From: an uncultured Eubacteriales bacterium
GTDB lineage: Bacteria > Bacillota > Clostridia > Christensenellales > Aristaeellaceae
DNA: 52,968 nt
Assembly: GCA_902765735.1 (NCBI GenBank)
Contig: CACXBB010000033.1
Span: 1-52,968 of the forward strand
Direction: 5' to 3'
The notes under the pieces are model-generated. The model searched no databases. It saw nothing but the letters and a program-made list of their open reading frames with translations, and was not told the DNA's origin. Positions 1 through 9,054 of the stretch are shown here, in pieces (the first letter of the stretch is position 1; every line of letters begins with the position of its first letter). Both the position numbers and the translations under genes were made by a program.

Positions 1-330
1 CTTTCCGACGGCGTAGCTCTGGAACAGCTCGCCCACCTGGTAGAGCAGCATGACCGCCACGCCCTCGCCGTACTCGCCCAGCGCGATCGCGCCCACGGTG
101 GCCACGGTCATCAGGAAGCACTCGTCGAACACCTTGCCGTTCTTGATGCCCAGAAACGCCTTGCGCAGTATGTCCCAGCCCACCGTCAGGTAGGGGATCA
201 AAAACAGCACTATGATGGCCCATTGGGGCAGATCGACGTGCACGTAGTCCTCCGAGATCAGGTACAGCGGCACGAAAAACACGGCGGCAACGATGATGCG
301 AATCAACAGGTTTTTCTGCTTTTTGTTCAC
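1..330 (-). CDS. Heavy-metal P1B-type ATPase, N-terminal part only (cut by window edge)
   Basis: Reads leftwards out of the window, so only about 110 N-terminal residues are visible. They begin with a basic stretch, then two hydrophobic segments and the motif GEYGEGVAVMLLYQVGELFQ, which is typical of the region before the transduction domain of CadA/ZntA-type Zn/Cd/Co exporters. The catalytic DKTG, CPC and ATP-binding parts lie outside. The GTG start (328-330) has an AAAGG ribosome site about 10 nt upstream. No metal-binding HMA domain precedes the membrane segments; a free HMA protein is encoded 24 bp upstream, so the two probably form one efflux unit. Metal specificity cannot be read from this fragment. 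Confidence 0.85.
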   Translation of the reverse strand, partial: MNKKQKNLLIRIIVAAVFFVPLYLISEDYVHVDLPQWAIIVLFLIPYLTVGWDILRKAFLGIKNGKVFDECFLMTVATVGAIALGEYGEGVAVMLLYQVGELFQSYAVGK

Positions 331-354
331 ACCGTCACGACCTTTCTTATGGTA

Positions 355-573
355 TTACAGGAAAATCTCGCAATCGTCCTCCACCTTCTTGCAGTTGGCG
401 CGGACCTCCTGCATCACGGCGGCGGGGTCGGCCCCCTCCTCGAACTCCACCTTCATCTTGAGGGTCATGAAGCTCACGGTGCAGTCCTTGACGCCCGCGG
501 TCTTCTTGGCGGCGTCCTCCATCAGGTTCGCGCAGTTGGCGCAGTCCACTTCGATCTTGTAGGTCTTCTTCAT
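355..573 (-). CDS. One-domain heavy-metal-associated (HMA) metallochaperone-like protein
   Basis: 72 residues forming one ferredoxin-like HMA domain with a CxxC metal site (CANC, residues 11-14) near the N-terminus and an acidic C-terminal half. Such free HMA proteins hand soft or divalent metal ions to P1B ATPases in the cytosol. The gene has an excellent GGAGG site 8 nt before ATG. It starts 19 bp after the stop of the secreted binding-like protein and ends 24 bp before the P1B-ATPase, so it looks co-transcribed with both. The usual GMxCxxC of copper chaperones is replaced by VDCANC, more like Zn/Cd/Co-type domains; this is family knowledge, not proof. Confidence 0.88.
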   Translation of the reverse strand: MKKTYKIEVDCANCANLMEDAAKKTAGVKDCTVSFMTLKMKVEFEEGADPAAVMQEVRANCKKVEDDCEIFL

Positions 574-592
574 GGGTTTATCCTCCTTGTCG

Positions 593-1765
593 TCATTTCT
601 CCCGGGTACCTCTTCTCGCCTGCACGGCCCGGTAGGAGTAGGCCTCAGCCAGCGCCACCAGCGCGTTCAGGTCGGCGTCCGGGTTGTAGATCTTCGTCAC
701 GCGGGAGAGGTCGTCAAAGTTGTAGGCGTTCATGGCGGCGCTGGCGGACAGCGCGTATTTCTCGCTGTAGTCCTCGGCGCTGTCGGACACCCAGAAGCCC
801 TGGGTGACCTGGATCGCCCGGCCGTTGTCGCGGAACTCGTCCGCGTAGCCGGTGACGGCGTTGAGCATCAGCGCAAACGCCGGGCCGATGATGGAGCTGT
901 ACTTGCCCACCACGAACCGGAGCGTGCCGTCGGTGACGAGCTGCAGGTTGCGGGTGTTGTAGCTGTCCACCATGCCCAGCGGCGTCTTGCCGATGACGTT
1001 CACCATCTCCGCGGGGGGCAGCACGGACAGCACGGCGTCGTACTCGCCCGCCTCAAAGGCCGCCTTCGCGATGTCAAAGAAGCTCTCGCGGCTGATGTAG
1101 CCGGGGCAGAGGGTCACCCGCACGCGGTCCGTCTCCACCGTCACGGGCTCCTCCGACCGGGCCAGCGCCTCCCGCGGCTGGGAGAAGGTCGCCCCGTAGG
1201 CGCTGGAGAGGGTGTCCAGTATGCCCAGCGCACGCTGGTAGTGCATCTCGTTGCCCAGCGGCGCGCCGCCGCTCAATACGAAGTAGCGGCTTCCGACCTT
1301 CTCCCGGATGAAGAAGCGCGCCATGTCCGCGCCGGCCTGGAACTCGAAGGGCTGTCCGGGCCCGAATGTGCCCAGGAACCAGGGGTTTTGCTCCACCGCC
1401 TCGAAGTCCTCGGCGGACACCGTGCCGGAGGCCAGCAGATAGTAGGCCCGGTTCTGCTCGCACAGCGCCACCTCCGCCTGAAGGTCCTGGGTCAAAAAGG
1501 ACATGAAGCCCTCCACGCCCTGGTCGCAGGCGGTCTGTATGAAATCAAGCTCTTCTTCCCGGGAGGTGATGGAGCCGGAGTAGACGAATTTCACCATCTC
1601 GAAGTTTTGTTCGATGTAGCCCTTGAGGTACTCCTTGAAGCCCAGCACCTCGTCGTCGGCGGTGTTGTACACGATCACGCCGATCTTGTGCACGCCCTCC
1701 TCGGCCATTGCCGGAAGGCACAGCCCGATCGCCAGTATCAGCAGCATTGCCATCAGCCGCTTCAT
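593..1765 (-). CDS. Secreted periplasmic-binding-protein-like protein (type 1 fold suspected)
   Basis: 390 residues with a classical signal peptide (MKRLMAMLLILAIGLCLPAMA, then EE) and no clear lipobox. The mature part looks like a two-lobe binding protein: an early beta strand KIGVIVYNTADDE, later a strand-turn RYFVLSGGAP, a lobe with DAVLSVLPPAEMVNVIG and a late ...LQLVTDGTLRF segment, as in type 1 sugar or basic-lipoprotein-like binders. The start is taken at 1765, where ATG overlaps the stop of the upstream ATPase gene (ATGA), although the frame stays open further upstream. It is the last ABC-linked gene before the HMA/P1B-ATPase pair. The ligand is unknown; it could be a second binding protein or a sensor for the same transporter. 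Confidence 0.7.
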   Translation of the reverse strand: MKRLMAMLLILAIGLCLPAMAEEGVHKIGVIVYNTADDEVLGFKEYLKGYIEQNFEMVKFVYSGSITSREEELDFIQTACDQGVEGFMSFLTQDLQAEVALCEQNRAYYLLASGTVSAEDFEAVEQNPWFLGTFGPGQPFEFQAGADMARFFIREKVGSRYFVLSGGAPLGNEMHYQRALGILDTLSSAYGATFSQPREALARSEEPVTVETDRVRVTLCPGYISRESFFDIAKAAFEAGEYDAVLSVLPPAEMVNVIGKTPLGMVDSYNTRNLQLVTDGTLRFVVGKYSSIIGPAFALMLNAVTGYADEFRDNGRAIQVTQGFWVSDSAEDYSEKYALSASAAMNAYNFDDLSRVTKIYNPDADLNALVALAEAYSYRAVQARRGTREK

Positions 1766-2719
1766 GCGTCTTCCCCCCTTCCGAACAGGTGGCAGGCGAC
1801 CTCGTGGCCCGGCCCGATCTCCTGAAGCGTCGGCCGTTTTTCCCGGCAGACCGGCATGCACCGGTCGCACCGATCCCGGAACGGGCATCCGGCGGGCACA
1901 TCCAGCGGGCTCGGCGGCTCGCCCTTGATGGGCTCGATCTTTTTGGAGAAGTCCATCCGCGTGTCGAATACGGCGTTGAGCAGCGCCCTTGAGTACGGAT
2001 GGCAGCACACCTCAGACAGCTTGTCCCCCGGCATGACCTCCACGATGTTGCCCAGATACATCACCGCGATCTGGTGGGAGAAGGACTGTATGAAGCCCAG
2101 GTTGTGGCAGATGAAGCCTATGGTGATGTTCTTCTCCCGCTGCAGCTTTGTGATGAGCTCGATCACCGTCTCCTGCACCGACACGTCCAGCGCGCTGGTG
2201 GCCTCGTCCATCACGATGATCTCCGGCTCCAGCGCCAGCGCCCGCGTGATGGCCACCCGCTGCCGCTGGCCGCCGGACATGTTGTGGGGGTAGCGGTCGG
2301 CAAACTCGCCGGGCAGCTCCACCATCTGGAGCAATTCGCGGGCCCTGGCGTTCTTCTCGGAGCGCCTGATCCTGCCGTAGTTCAGAAGCGGCTCGCACAC
2401 GATGTCGCGGATCTTCATCTTGGGGTTGAAGGAGGTGGCGGGGTCCTGGAACACCATGTGGATGTGCTGGCGCATCTCGTGAAGCTCGCGCCCCTTCAGC
2501 TTGGTGATGTCCCTGCCCTTGTAGATGATCTCGCCCTCGGTGGGCGTGTCCAGCCACACCAGAAAGCGCATGAAGGTGCTCTTGCCGCAGCCGGATTCGC
2601 CCACGAGCCCGAGGGTCTTTCCCCGGTAGAGCTTCAGATTGACGTCGTTGCACGCCACCAGCTCCCGGCCGTCATTGGTGGGAAAGCGCCGGGTGACGTG
2701 CCTGGCCTCGAGCAGTAAT

Positions 2720-2727
<8 letters not shown>
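1762..2727 (-). CDS. Peptide/nickel-type ABC transporter ATPase, OppF/DppF class
   Basis: 321 residues. Walker A GESGCGKST (43-51), Q-loop region MVFQDP (91-96), signature MSGGQRQR (150-157) and Walker B IIVMDEATSALD (170-181) are intact. A C-terminal Cys-rich tail (CPFRDRCDRCMPVC) is the oligopeptide/dipeptide transporter C-terminal domain. It should energise import with the neighbouring ATPase and two permeases at the cytoplasmic face. It overlaps the preceding ATPase gene by 8 bp and the following binding-like gene by an ATGA, so the genes are translationally coupled. The substrate cannot be deduced from the ATPase; this subfamily moves peptides, nickel, cobalt and other small solutes. Confidence 0.95.
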
Positions 2728-3508
<781 letters not shown>

Positions 3509-3513
3509 GCGCT

Positions 3514-4350
3514 CTACCTCCCCTCATTGGACCGAGGGTCCAGTATGTCGCGCAGGCCGTCGCCCAGCATGTTGAACACGACGACGGTCACGAAGATCGC
3601 CAGGCCGGGGTAGATCATCAGCCACGGCGCGGACTGCATGAAGTTGCGGCCCTCGTTGAGCATGGAGCCCCACTCCGGGTTCGGCGGCTGCGCGCCGAAG
3701 CCCAGGAAGGAAAGCGCTGCCAGCTCCATCATCATGCCGCCGATGTCTGTGGCGGCGGTGATGACCAGCGTGGTGATGGTGTTGGGCAGCATGTACTTCC
3801 ACAGCATGTAGGGGGTCTTCGAGCCGGTGACCATGGCGGCGGCCACGAAGTCCGTGTGGCGGATCTTCATGACCAGGCTCCGCGCGAGGCGGGCGTACTT
3901 GGACCAGGTGACCACGGCGATGGCGATGATGGCGTTCTTGATGCTCGCGCCCAGTATGCCCGCCACGGCGATGGCCAGCACCAGGCCGGGGAAGGCGATC
4001 ATCATGTCCGCCAGGCGCATGATCACGGCGTCCACCCAGCCGCCGAAGTAGCCGGCCAGTATGCCCAGGAACGTGCCGATCACGAACACCACGCCTACCA
4101 GTATGAACGTGGAGGAAAGCGACGTCCGCGCGCCGTAGAGCACGCGCACGAATATGTCGCGGCCCATCTTGTCGGTGCCGAAGGGATGCTCCGCGCTGGG
4201 CGGCTTGATGGACTCCTTCAGGCTGCCCTTGATGGGGCTCACGTCCCCGGCGATCTGCGGCGCGAGCACTGCCATCAGCACGATCAGCACCGCCAGCACG
4301 GCGAATATGACAAAGACGGGATACTTACGGATAAAACTTTTCTTTTCCAT
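3514..4350 (-). CDS. ABC transporter permease, DppC/OppC class
   Basis: 278 residues. A short cytoplasmic N-terminus (MEKKSFIRKYP) leads into a first membrane segment, then the external loop with the HPFGTDKMGRDIF motif found in the OppC N-terminal region, and a core of about five membrane helices with the EAA-type loop around ...GSKTPYMLWKYMLPN. It pairs with the DppB-class permease, from whose gene it is separated by only 4 bp, and with the two ATPases downstream. Length and motif order are complete. Location: cytoplasmic membrane. Confidence 0.94.
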   Translation of the reverse strand: MEKKSFIRKYPVFVIFAVLAVLIVLMAVLAPQIAGDVSPIKGSLKESIKPPSAEHPFGTDKMGRDIFVRVLYGARTSLSSTFILVGVVFVIGTFLGILAGYFGGWVDAVIMRLADMMIAFPGLVLAIAVAGILGASIKNAIIAIAVVTWSKYARLARSLVMKIRHTDFVAAAMVTGSKTPYMLWKYMLPNTITTLVITAATDIGGMMMELAALSFLGFGAQPPNPEWGSMLNEGRNFMQSAPWLMIYPGLAIFVTVVVFNMLGDGLRDILDPRSNEGR

Positions 4351-4354
4351 ATCA

Positions 4355-5293
4355 TCACCGCCTCAGCCGCATCCGCGGGTCCACGTAGTTGTAGGAGATG
4401 TCCACCAGCAGGTTGATGACCATGTAGATCACCGCCACCCACAGCACATAGCCCTGTATGAGATAGTAGTCATAGGAAGTGATGGCGGACACCGCCAGGT
4501 TGCCCATGCCGGGGTAGGAGAATATGACCTCCACCACGCTGGTGCCGCCCAGGAGCGAGCCCACGGACAGGCCCAGCATGGTGATCAGCGGCAAAAGCGA
4601 GTTGGGGAACACGTTGCCCCACAATATCTTCCACTCCGGCACACCCCGCGCCCGCGCGCCGGTGACGTAGTCCGAGTGCAGCTCCTCCAGCACCGCCGTG
4701 CGCACCTGCCGGGTGTATTTGGCGGACATGGCCACCGCCAGCGTCGCCGCGGGCAGTATCATGTCCTTGAAGGTGCCGCCGGAGGACACCACGGGCAGCA
4801 GCCGAAGCTGCACGCAGAACACCAGTATCAGCAGAAGCCCCACCCAGAAGTTGGGGATGGACACGCCGAAGAAGGTGATGGCCCGGACGATGTAGTCGAT
4901 GGGACCGTCCTGATACACCGCCGACAGCACGCCCAGCGGCACCGCTACGATCAGCATCAGCACCATGCTCATCAGCGCCAGCTTGAGCGTCGGCCACAGC
5001 CGCGCCGCCAGCAGCGTCACCACCGGCTTTTGCAGCGCGAAGGACGTGCCGAAGTCCCCGTGCAGACAGTTGCCCAGCCAGCGGAAGTACTGAGCCAGAA
5101 ACGGGTCGTTCAGCCCCATCTCCTCCCGGAGCACCGCCACCTGCTCCTCGTCGGGCATCAGGCCCTGGGCGAGGTACATGTTCCGCACCGGGTCGCCCGG
5201 CGACAGATAGGTCAGCAGGAACGTGATGATGCTGATGCCGATTAACACGATCAGCATCTGCAACAGCCTGGACAGTATTTGCTTTTTACCCAA
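4355..5293 (-). CDS. ABC transporter permease, DppB/OppB class
   Basis: 312 residues from a TTG start at 5293, chosen because GTGAGG lies 9 nt upstream and the first membrane helix (LLQMLIVLIGISIITFLLTYL) follows in the normal place; longer in-frame starts add only repeat-derived residues. The conserved SPGDPVRN motif, six predicted membrane helices and the EAA loop (...ARGVPEWKILWGNVFPNS) are present. The upstream intergenic gap is filled by a composite palindromic repeat, so the permease-ATPase block is separated from its binding-protein gene by about 180 bp of non-coding repeat. Confidence 0.93.
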   Translation of the reverse strand: MGKKQILSRLLQMLIVLIGISIITFLLTYLSPGDPVRNMYLAQGLMPDEEQVAVLREEMGLNDPFLAQYFRWLGNCLHGDFGTSFALQKPVVTLLAARLWPTLKLALMSMVLMLIVAVPLGVLSAVYQDGPIDYIVRAITFFGVSIPNFWVGLLLILVFCVQLRLLPVVSSGGTFKDMILPAATLAVAMSAKYTRQVRTAVLEELHSDYVTGARARGVPEWKILWGNVFPNSLLPLITMLGLSVGSLLGGTSVVEVIFSYPGMGNLAVSAITSYDYYLIQGYVLWVAVIYMVINLLVDISYNYVDPRMRLRR

Positions 5294-5323
5294 GCAAATC
5301 GCCTCACTTGTACGTTGAATTGG

Positions 5324-5460
5324 GTTACGACCTCTTCCGTCAGCCCTTCGGGCTGCCACCTTCCCCTGAAGGGGAAGGCATAGCGAAACGCTGCCAAAAG
5401 CCTTCCCCTTCAGGGGAAGGTGGCCCGCGAAGCGGGTCGAAAGAGGTCGTCCCCCGTTCC
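5324..5460. repeat. Composite palindromic intergenic repeat (REP-like family A)
   Basis: Two inverted copies of a hairpin unit with core CCTTCCCCTGAAGGGGAAGG, flanked by small variable stems (GCCCTTCGGGC, CCCGCGAAGCGGG) and by GACCTCTTCCG / AAAGAGGTC ends that are themselves inverted. Variants of the same unit recur near 10895, 14441, 16812, 19341, 32029, 32168 and 41835. The element lies between the binding-protein gene and the permease gene. It could stabilise or attenuate the polycistronic RNA, but no T-run follows, so it is not called a terminator. Confidence 0.85.
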
Positions 5461-5475
5461 CCTCAGATCCCCCCC

Positions 5476-7030
5476 TTACTCTGCGGGCGTGATCTCCGTG
5501 GACAGCCAGTAGTAGTCCGCGGTATGGATATGCGCGTGGCCCACGTTCTTGGAGTAGGCCATGGAGCTGTTGTAGTAGCCGTCGATGACCACGGCGGCGT
5601 CGTCGATCAGGATCTGCTGCATCTCCTGCAGAAGCGCGGCACGCCCCTCGGTGTCGGGGGTCTCCAGGAACTTCTCATAGGCGGCGTCGTAGGCGTCGTT
5701 CTGATAGCCGCAGTAGTTGGAGCCGCTCTTGCCGTACCAGTTGGCCATGTACTCGGTGGGATCGCCGTTGCCCACGGTGGTCCAGTTGTTGTTGTCGAGG
5801 TCGTAGTTGAAGGTGACCAGGTCGTTCCAGCAGTCGTCGGAGGAGCCGTAGGCGGGGTTGACGCCGATGCCCAGCTCGGCCATGTACATGGTGTTGGCGT
5901 CGGAGAAGTCGTTCAGCAGGCGGTTCTCATAGGAGGAGTAGCGCAGGAAGATGGGCTGGCCGTCCAGCTCGCGCACGCCGTCGCCGTCGCTGTCCACGAT
6001 GCCCGCCTCGTCCAGCATCGCCGCCGCGGCGTCGGGATCGTAGGCGTAGGGATTGTTCAGATTCTCATAACCGTAGGCCAGCGTGCTGGGCAGCACGGAG
6101 AAGCCCGTGGTGTACAGGCCGCCGATGGTGTTGGACTCGCAGATGGTGGGGTTGTCGATGCCCATCACGATGGCCTTGCGCAGGGTGTCGTTGCCCAGTA
6201 TGCCCTTGAAGTTGATCCAGCTGAAGCCGCAGCGCACGCCGGAGGCGATGTCCACGGTGTAGCTGTCGTCGGCCTGCAGGCGCTGGAGGTCGGAAACGTT
6301 GGTGATGTTCTCCACCAGGTCCACCTGGCCGGCCATCAGCGCGTTGGCCTTCGCGGAGGCGTCGCCCATGAAGATGATCTCCACCTTGTCATAGGGCACC
6401 TCGCCGCCCCAGTAATGGGGGTTCTTCGCCATGGTGTAGCCCACCAGGTCGGCGTGGGATTCCGCCATGTACGGGCCGGTGCCGATGACGCCGTGGTCAA
6501 AATCGGTGGTGTCGGCGACATTGATGATGGCCATGACCGGGTAGGCCAGGTTGCCGGGCAGGTTGTAGTCCGGCTTGGGCAGCGTGATGGTGATGGTGTT
6601 CGCGGCGTCGTCCGCCACGACCTCCGCCTCGAAGGGCAGGTAGTTCTGCGGGTTGGAGGAGCCGTCCGGGCCGTGCTCGCGCACGCTGTCCAGGGACTCC
6701 TTGACCTTGGCGGCGGGTCATGTCCGCGCTGTTGGAGAACTTCACGCCGTCGCGCAGCTTGATGGTCCAGACGGTGGAGTCCTCGTTGGCCTCCCAACTC
6801 TCGGCCAGCCAGGGCTCGATCTCCATGTTGTCGTTGAACTTGAACAGGCCCTCGCTGATGCCGTAGCGCATGCAGTTCCAGGCGCAGTTGATCTGGGCGG
6901 CGGGGTTGAGCAGGCCGTCGGAGTACATCTGGCAGCCGAAGGTGAGCACCTTCTCCTCCGCCAGCGCGGGCACGGCGAGCATCGCCGCGACCAGCGTCAG
7001 AGCCACTAAAAACGCAATAAACTTCTTCAT
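5476..7030 (-). pseudogene. ABC transporter substrate-binding protein (family 5), interrupted by a +1 frameshift
   Basis: A family-5 (peptide/nickel-type) solute-binding protein of about 517 residues in two frames. The first frame (7030 leftwards) holds a signal peptide (MKKFIAFLVALTLVAAMLA..., cut near ALA-EE) and the N-terminal lobe up to KFSNSADMT. The second frame resumes AAKVKESLDSVREHG and runs to 5476 with normal family features (GTGPYMAESH, NPHYWGGEVPYD). The break is one extra base in a CCC/GGG run at 6715-6717; removing it restores one continuous frame. No lipobox Cys is present. Either the gene is recently inactivated or the base is a sequence error. Its ribosome site is GAGGAG upstream of ATG 7030. 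Confidence 0.85.
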
Positions 7031-7082
7031 GATCCTCTTCTCCTCTCGTGTTGTATCGCATGGCCCGCGGGCCTTGTGATCA

Positions 7083-8096
7083 TTATACCTCCGAATCCCC
7101 CACGCCGTAGGCGATCAGGAACTCGCCCTTCGGCGCGGCCAAACCGGTGTAGACGTACAGCACATGCCCGTCGCAACGGGCGCGGACCTCGGCGACGGGG
7201 CTGCCGTAGAGGTCCTCCAGCGTGCCGAGCAGCTGGCCCTTTTGGACGGGCCGGTTCTTGTCCACGGCGGGATACCACAGGCCGTCCCACTCGGAATCGA
7301 CATACACCGCCTCCCTGAACACGCGGCGCCTGAGCGTATCGTCCCGCAGGCCGGGCTGCTCCGGAAGGATGCCCAGGTGCGCAAGCAGCAGCAGTATGTC
7401 CCTGCGGTTCGCCTCGACCAGGTCGATATCGCAGAGGTACCCCTCGCCGCGCTCCACCAGCAGACCAGGGATGCCCAGCTTCGACGCGGCGTAGCTGTAC
7501 TGGCCCTTTGTCGCCTGCGATTCGATCAAAAAGCCCAGGTTCAGCGCCTTTGCCGCCTTGAGCGACGCCTCCCGCGCCCCCGGATGGGTGGGGAAGAACG
7601 CCAGCGGCGTCATGCGCTCGCCGCGGCTGCCGCCGTGGAGGTCCAGTATGAAGTCGGCCTGCGGCAGTATCTCCCGGACGAAGAAGTCCGCGACGCGCTC
7701 CCCGACGGTGCCGTCGGGCCGGCCGGGGTATCCGGCGTTTAAGTTGTAGTTGTCCTCGGGCAGCATGCGCGGGAACATCGTCCAGAAGCCGCTGGTGTTC
7801 ACGCAGGGCAGGAAGATCGCCCGCCCGGACATCTCCGACGGCTCAAGCGCCCGCGCGACCCGGATCGCCGCCGGCGTGCCGTTGAACTCCCCGGCGTGCA
7901 TGCCCGCGGTGACCAGCAGCGTCCTGCCGGGCTTTAAACCGTTGACGAGTATGGCGGGCTTCTCATAATCGCCGCCCCGCCGCCGGCCCGGATAGACCTC
8001 GCCGTCGTTGGCCAGGCCGCCCACGGGCACGCGGATCACCGTCTGCCGCTTCTCCCCGGGCGCGAGCGTCTCACCGAAAATCGTCCAATGTGTCAT
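7083..8096 (-). CDS. Succinylglutamate desuccinylase/aspartoacylase-family zinc amidohydrolase
   Basis: 337 residues from ATG 8096, chosen for an AGGAGG site 5 nt upstream. The zinc site of the AstE/AspA carboxypeptidase-like family is visible: H67-x-x-E70 in GMHAGEFNG and H154 in LDLHGG. A C-terminal segment (KGQLLGTLEDLYGSP...) is the beta/biotinyl-like tail of this family. It should hydrolyse an amide or N-acyl bond in the cytosol. It is the first gene after a cobalamin riboswitch plus terminator and is followed 52 bp later by the ABC binding-protein gene. Such hydrolases often process what the linked importer brings in; the substrate here is unknown. Confidence 0.9.
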   Translation of the reverse strand: MTHWTIFGETLAPGEKRQTVIRVPVGGLANDGEVYPGRRRGGDYEKPAILVNGLKPGRTLLVTAGMHAGEFNGTPAAIRVARALEPSEMSGRAIFLPCVNTSGFWTMFPRMLPEDNYNLNAGYPGRPDGTVGERVADFFVREILPQADFILDLHGGSRGERMTPLAFFPTHPGAREASLKAAKALNLGFLIESQATKGQYSYAASKLGIPGLLVERGEGYLCDIDLVEANRRDILLLLAHLGILPEQPGLRDDTLRRRVFREAVYVDSEWDGLWYPAVDKNRPVQKGQLLGTLEDLYGSPVAEVRARCDGHVLYVYTGLAAPKGEFLIAYGVGDSEV

Positions 8097-8114
8097 ATAT
8101 GCCTCCTGTAAACG

Positions 8115-8160
8115 GAAAAACGGTCCGCCCCGCGACATGCGGCGGCAGACCGTTTTTTTG
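8115..8160 (-). terminator. Riboswitch-linked intrinsic terminator
   Basis: Read on the minus strand, a strong hairpin (arms ACGGTCTGCCGCC and GGGGCGGACCGT, about 12 bp with mismatches) is followed by TTTTT. It sits between the cobalamin riboswitch and the AGGAGG of the amidohydrolase gene, the classical position of a transcription-terminating expression platform. The opposite strand also ends in T7, so it may work both ways. Confidence 0.8.
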
Positions 8161-8212
8161 CAGCCAAAAACAAACCATCCGTCCTTCAGAAATCCGTGAA
8201 GCGAATGTCCTC

Positions 8213-8375
8213 AAAGCGCAGGCAAGTCTTCTGACTCAGGTTCATCGCGTCCGCCGTCTTCCCGGGTGTAAGCCCAGTGACATTATGGCGTCCGCTCCCC
8301 AATACAGCGGCGGCCCCGTGCGGGATTCTCACCCGCTTCCTTTTTCAGCCTCTCCCGTGGGAAAGGTCACCTGTG
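8213..8375 (-). promoter_or_regulatory. Cobalamin riboswitch controlling the amidohydrolase/ABC operon
   Basis: On the minus strand the conserved blocks appear in order: an AAAGGAAGCGGGTGAGAATC segment, a CCGCACGG stem, GCCGCTGTA, a variable arm, and the B12 box AGTCAGAAGACTTGCCTG at the 3' end (8218-8240). This is the standard architecture of adenosylcobalamin-type riboswitches. The terminator at 8115-8160 follows and then the start of the gene at 8096, so vitamin B12 should repress this operon. The genes run co-directionally from 8096 towards the P1B-ATPase, so the riboswitch may govern about nine genes. Confidence 0.93.
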
Positions 8376-8454
8376 CCGATTATTTGATTATATTGTGATG
8401 TTATCAAATGGCGCAGGCAATGTCAGGTGTTTTATTGGTAAATCGCTACAAATA

Positions 8455-8817
8455 TCAGTGAGCGTCCGGGCCCTTGCAGCTTTCGCGGTAGGCGGTCGGA
8501 GTGCAGTGCGTGATTTTTCTGAAGACATGTGAGAAGTGGGCGGAGGATACGAACCCCACGGCCGCGCCGATCTCGGAGACGCTCATCTCCGTGTTGCGAA
8601 GCAGCTCCCTGGCTTTTTCGCACCTGACGGCGTTGTGATATTCCAGCAGCGTCTGGCCGGTGTGGGCTTTGAACTGGCGCAGCAGATAGCTGCCGTTGAT
8701 GTAGAGCGTCTCGGAGATCTTCTTCAGCGAGAACTTCTCCAGGCTGTGCGCCTCGATGTAGGCCTTCGCCGCCTTAACAAGCGCGTCGCCGGAATCCTGT
8801 TGCTTCCGCCAGCCCAT
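8455..8817 (-). CDS. Short AraC-family transcriptional regulator (DNA-binding domain only)
   Basis: 120 residues from ATG 8817, preferred over an ATG 33 nt upstream because GGAGGGG lies 5 nt before it. The sequence is a single AraC/XylS double helix-turn-helix domain: FSLKKISETLYINGSYLLRQ (first HTH) and MSVSEIGAAVGFVSSAHFSH (second HTH, with the usual GF.s..hFs.vFrk). No sensor domain is present. It is divergent from the FTR1 operon, and the 230-bp gap holds two 16-bp direct repeats 22 bp apart, as AraC-type proteins bind. Iron-uptake operons in other bacteria are often controlled by AraC-type activators, so control of FTR1 is likely but inferred. Confidence 0.88.
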   Translation of the reverse strand: MGWRKQQDSGDALVKAAKAYIEAHSLEKFSLKKISETLYINGSYLLRQFKAHTGQTLLEYHNAVRCEKARELLRNTEMSVSEIGAAVGFVSSAHFSHVFRKITHCTPTAYRESCKGPDAH

Positions 8818-8910
8818 CAAATCCCCTCCATGACGCAAGGAAACCATCATAGTTATACAACACTAATATATGTTAGCATATTATAACTATTATTTCAAGG
8901 GGTTTGTCAA

Positions 8911-8948
8911 AAGAAGTCAATATCAGAACAGCAAGAAGTCAATATCAG
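8911..8948. promoter_or_regulatory. Two 16-bp direct repeats, candidate AraC-type operator
   Basis: AAGAAGTCAATATCAG occurs at 8911-8926 and again, identical, at 8933-8948, giving a 22-bp period (about two DNA turns). It lies between the divergent AraC-type regulator gene and the FTR1 gene. Same-face direct repeats are the usual AraC-family binding arrangement. This is sequence-supported as a repeat; the binding is inferred. Confidence 0.6.
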
Positions 8949-8962
8949 GATTGCAAAGGAAG

Positions 8963-9004
8963 TTAGTTTATGCTAAAATAGGCTACGGAATTAGAGAATA
9001 CTAA
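8963..9004. promoter_or_regulatory. Two TTAG-N6-CTAA palindromes upstream of the iron operon
   Basis: TTAGTTTATGCTAA (8963-8976) and TTAGAGAATACTAA (8991-9004) share inverted TTAG/CTAA arms with 6-bp centres and start 28 bp apart, just before the FTR1 gene. They resemble half-conserved DtxR/IdeR-type iron boxes, and a DtxR/MntR-family gene is encoded at 44618. This is a candidate metal-repressor site, not a proven one. Confidence 0.45.
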
Positions 9005-9054
9005 TTATTGTTAAATCTGTTTAACGCTTTTCACGACGGAAAGGAAGTATGGCA

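Noticed and set aside
8863-8876. CTAATATATGTTAG as a third copy of the TTAG-N6-CTAA motif
   Set aside because: The arms are in the opposite orientation (CTAA...TTAG), so it is not the same motif.
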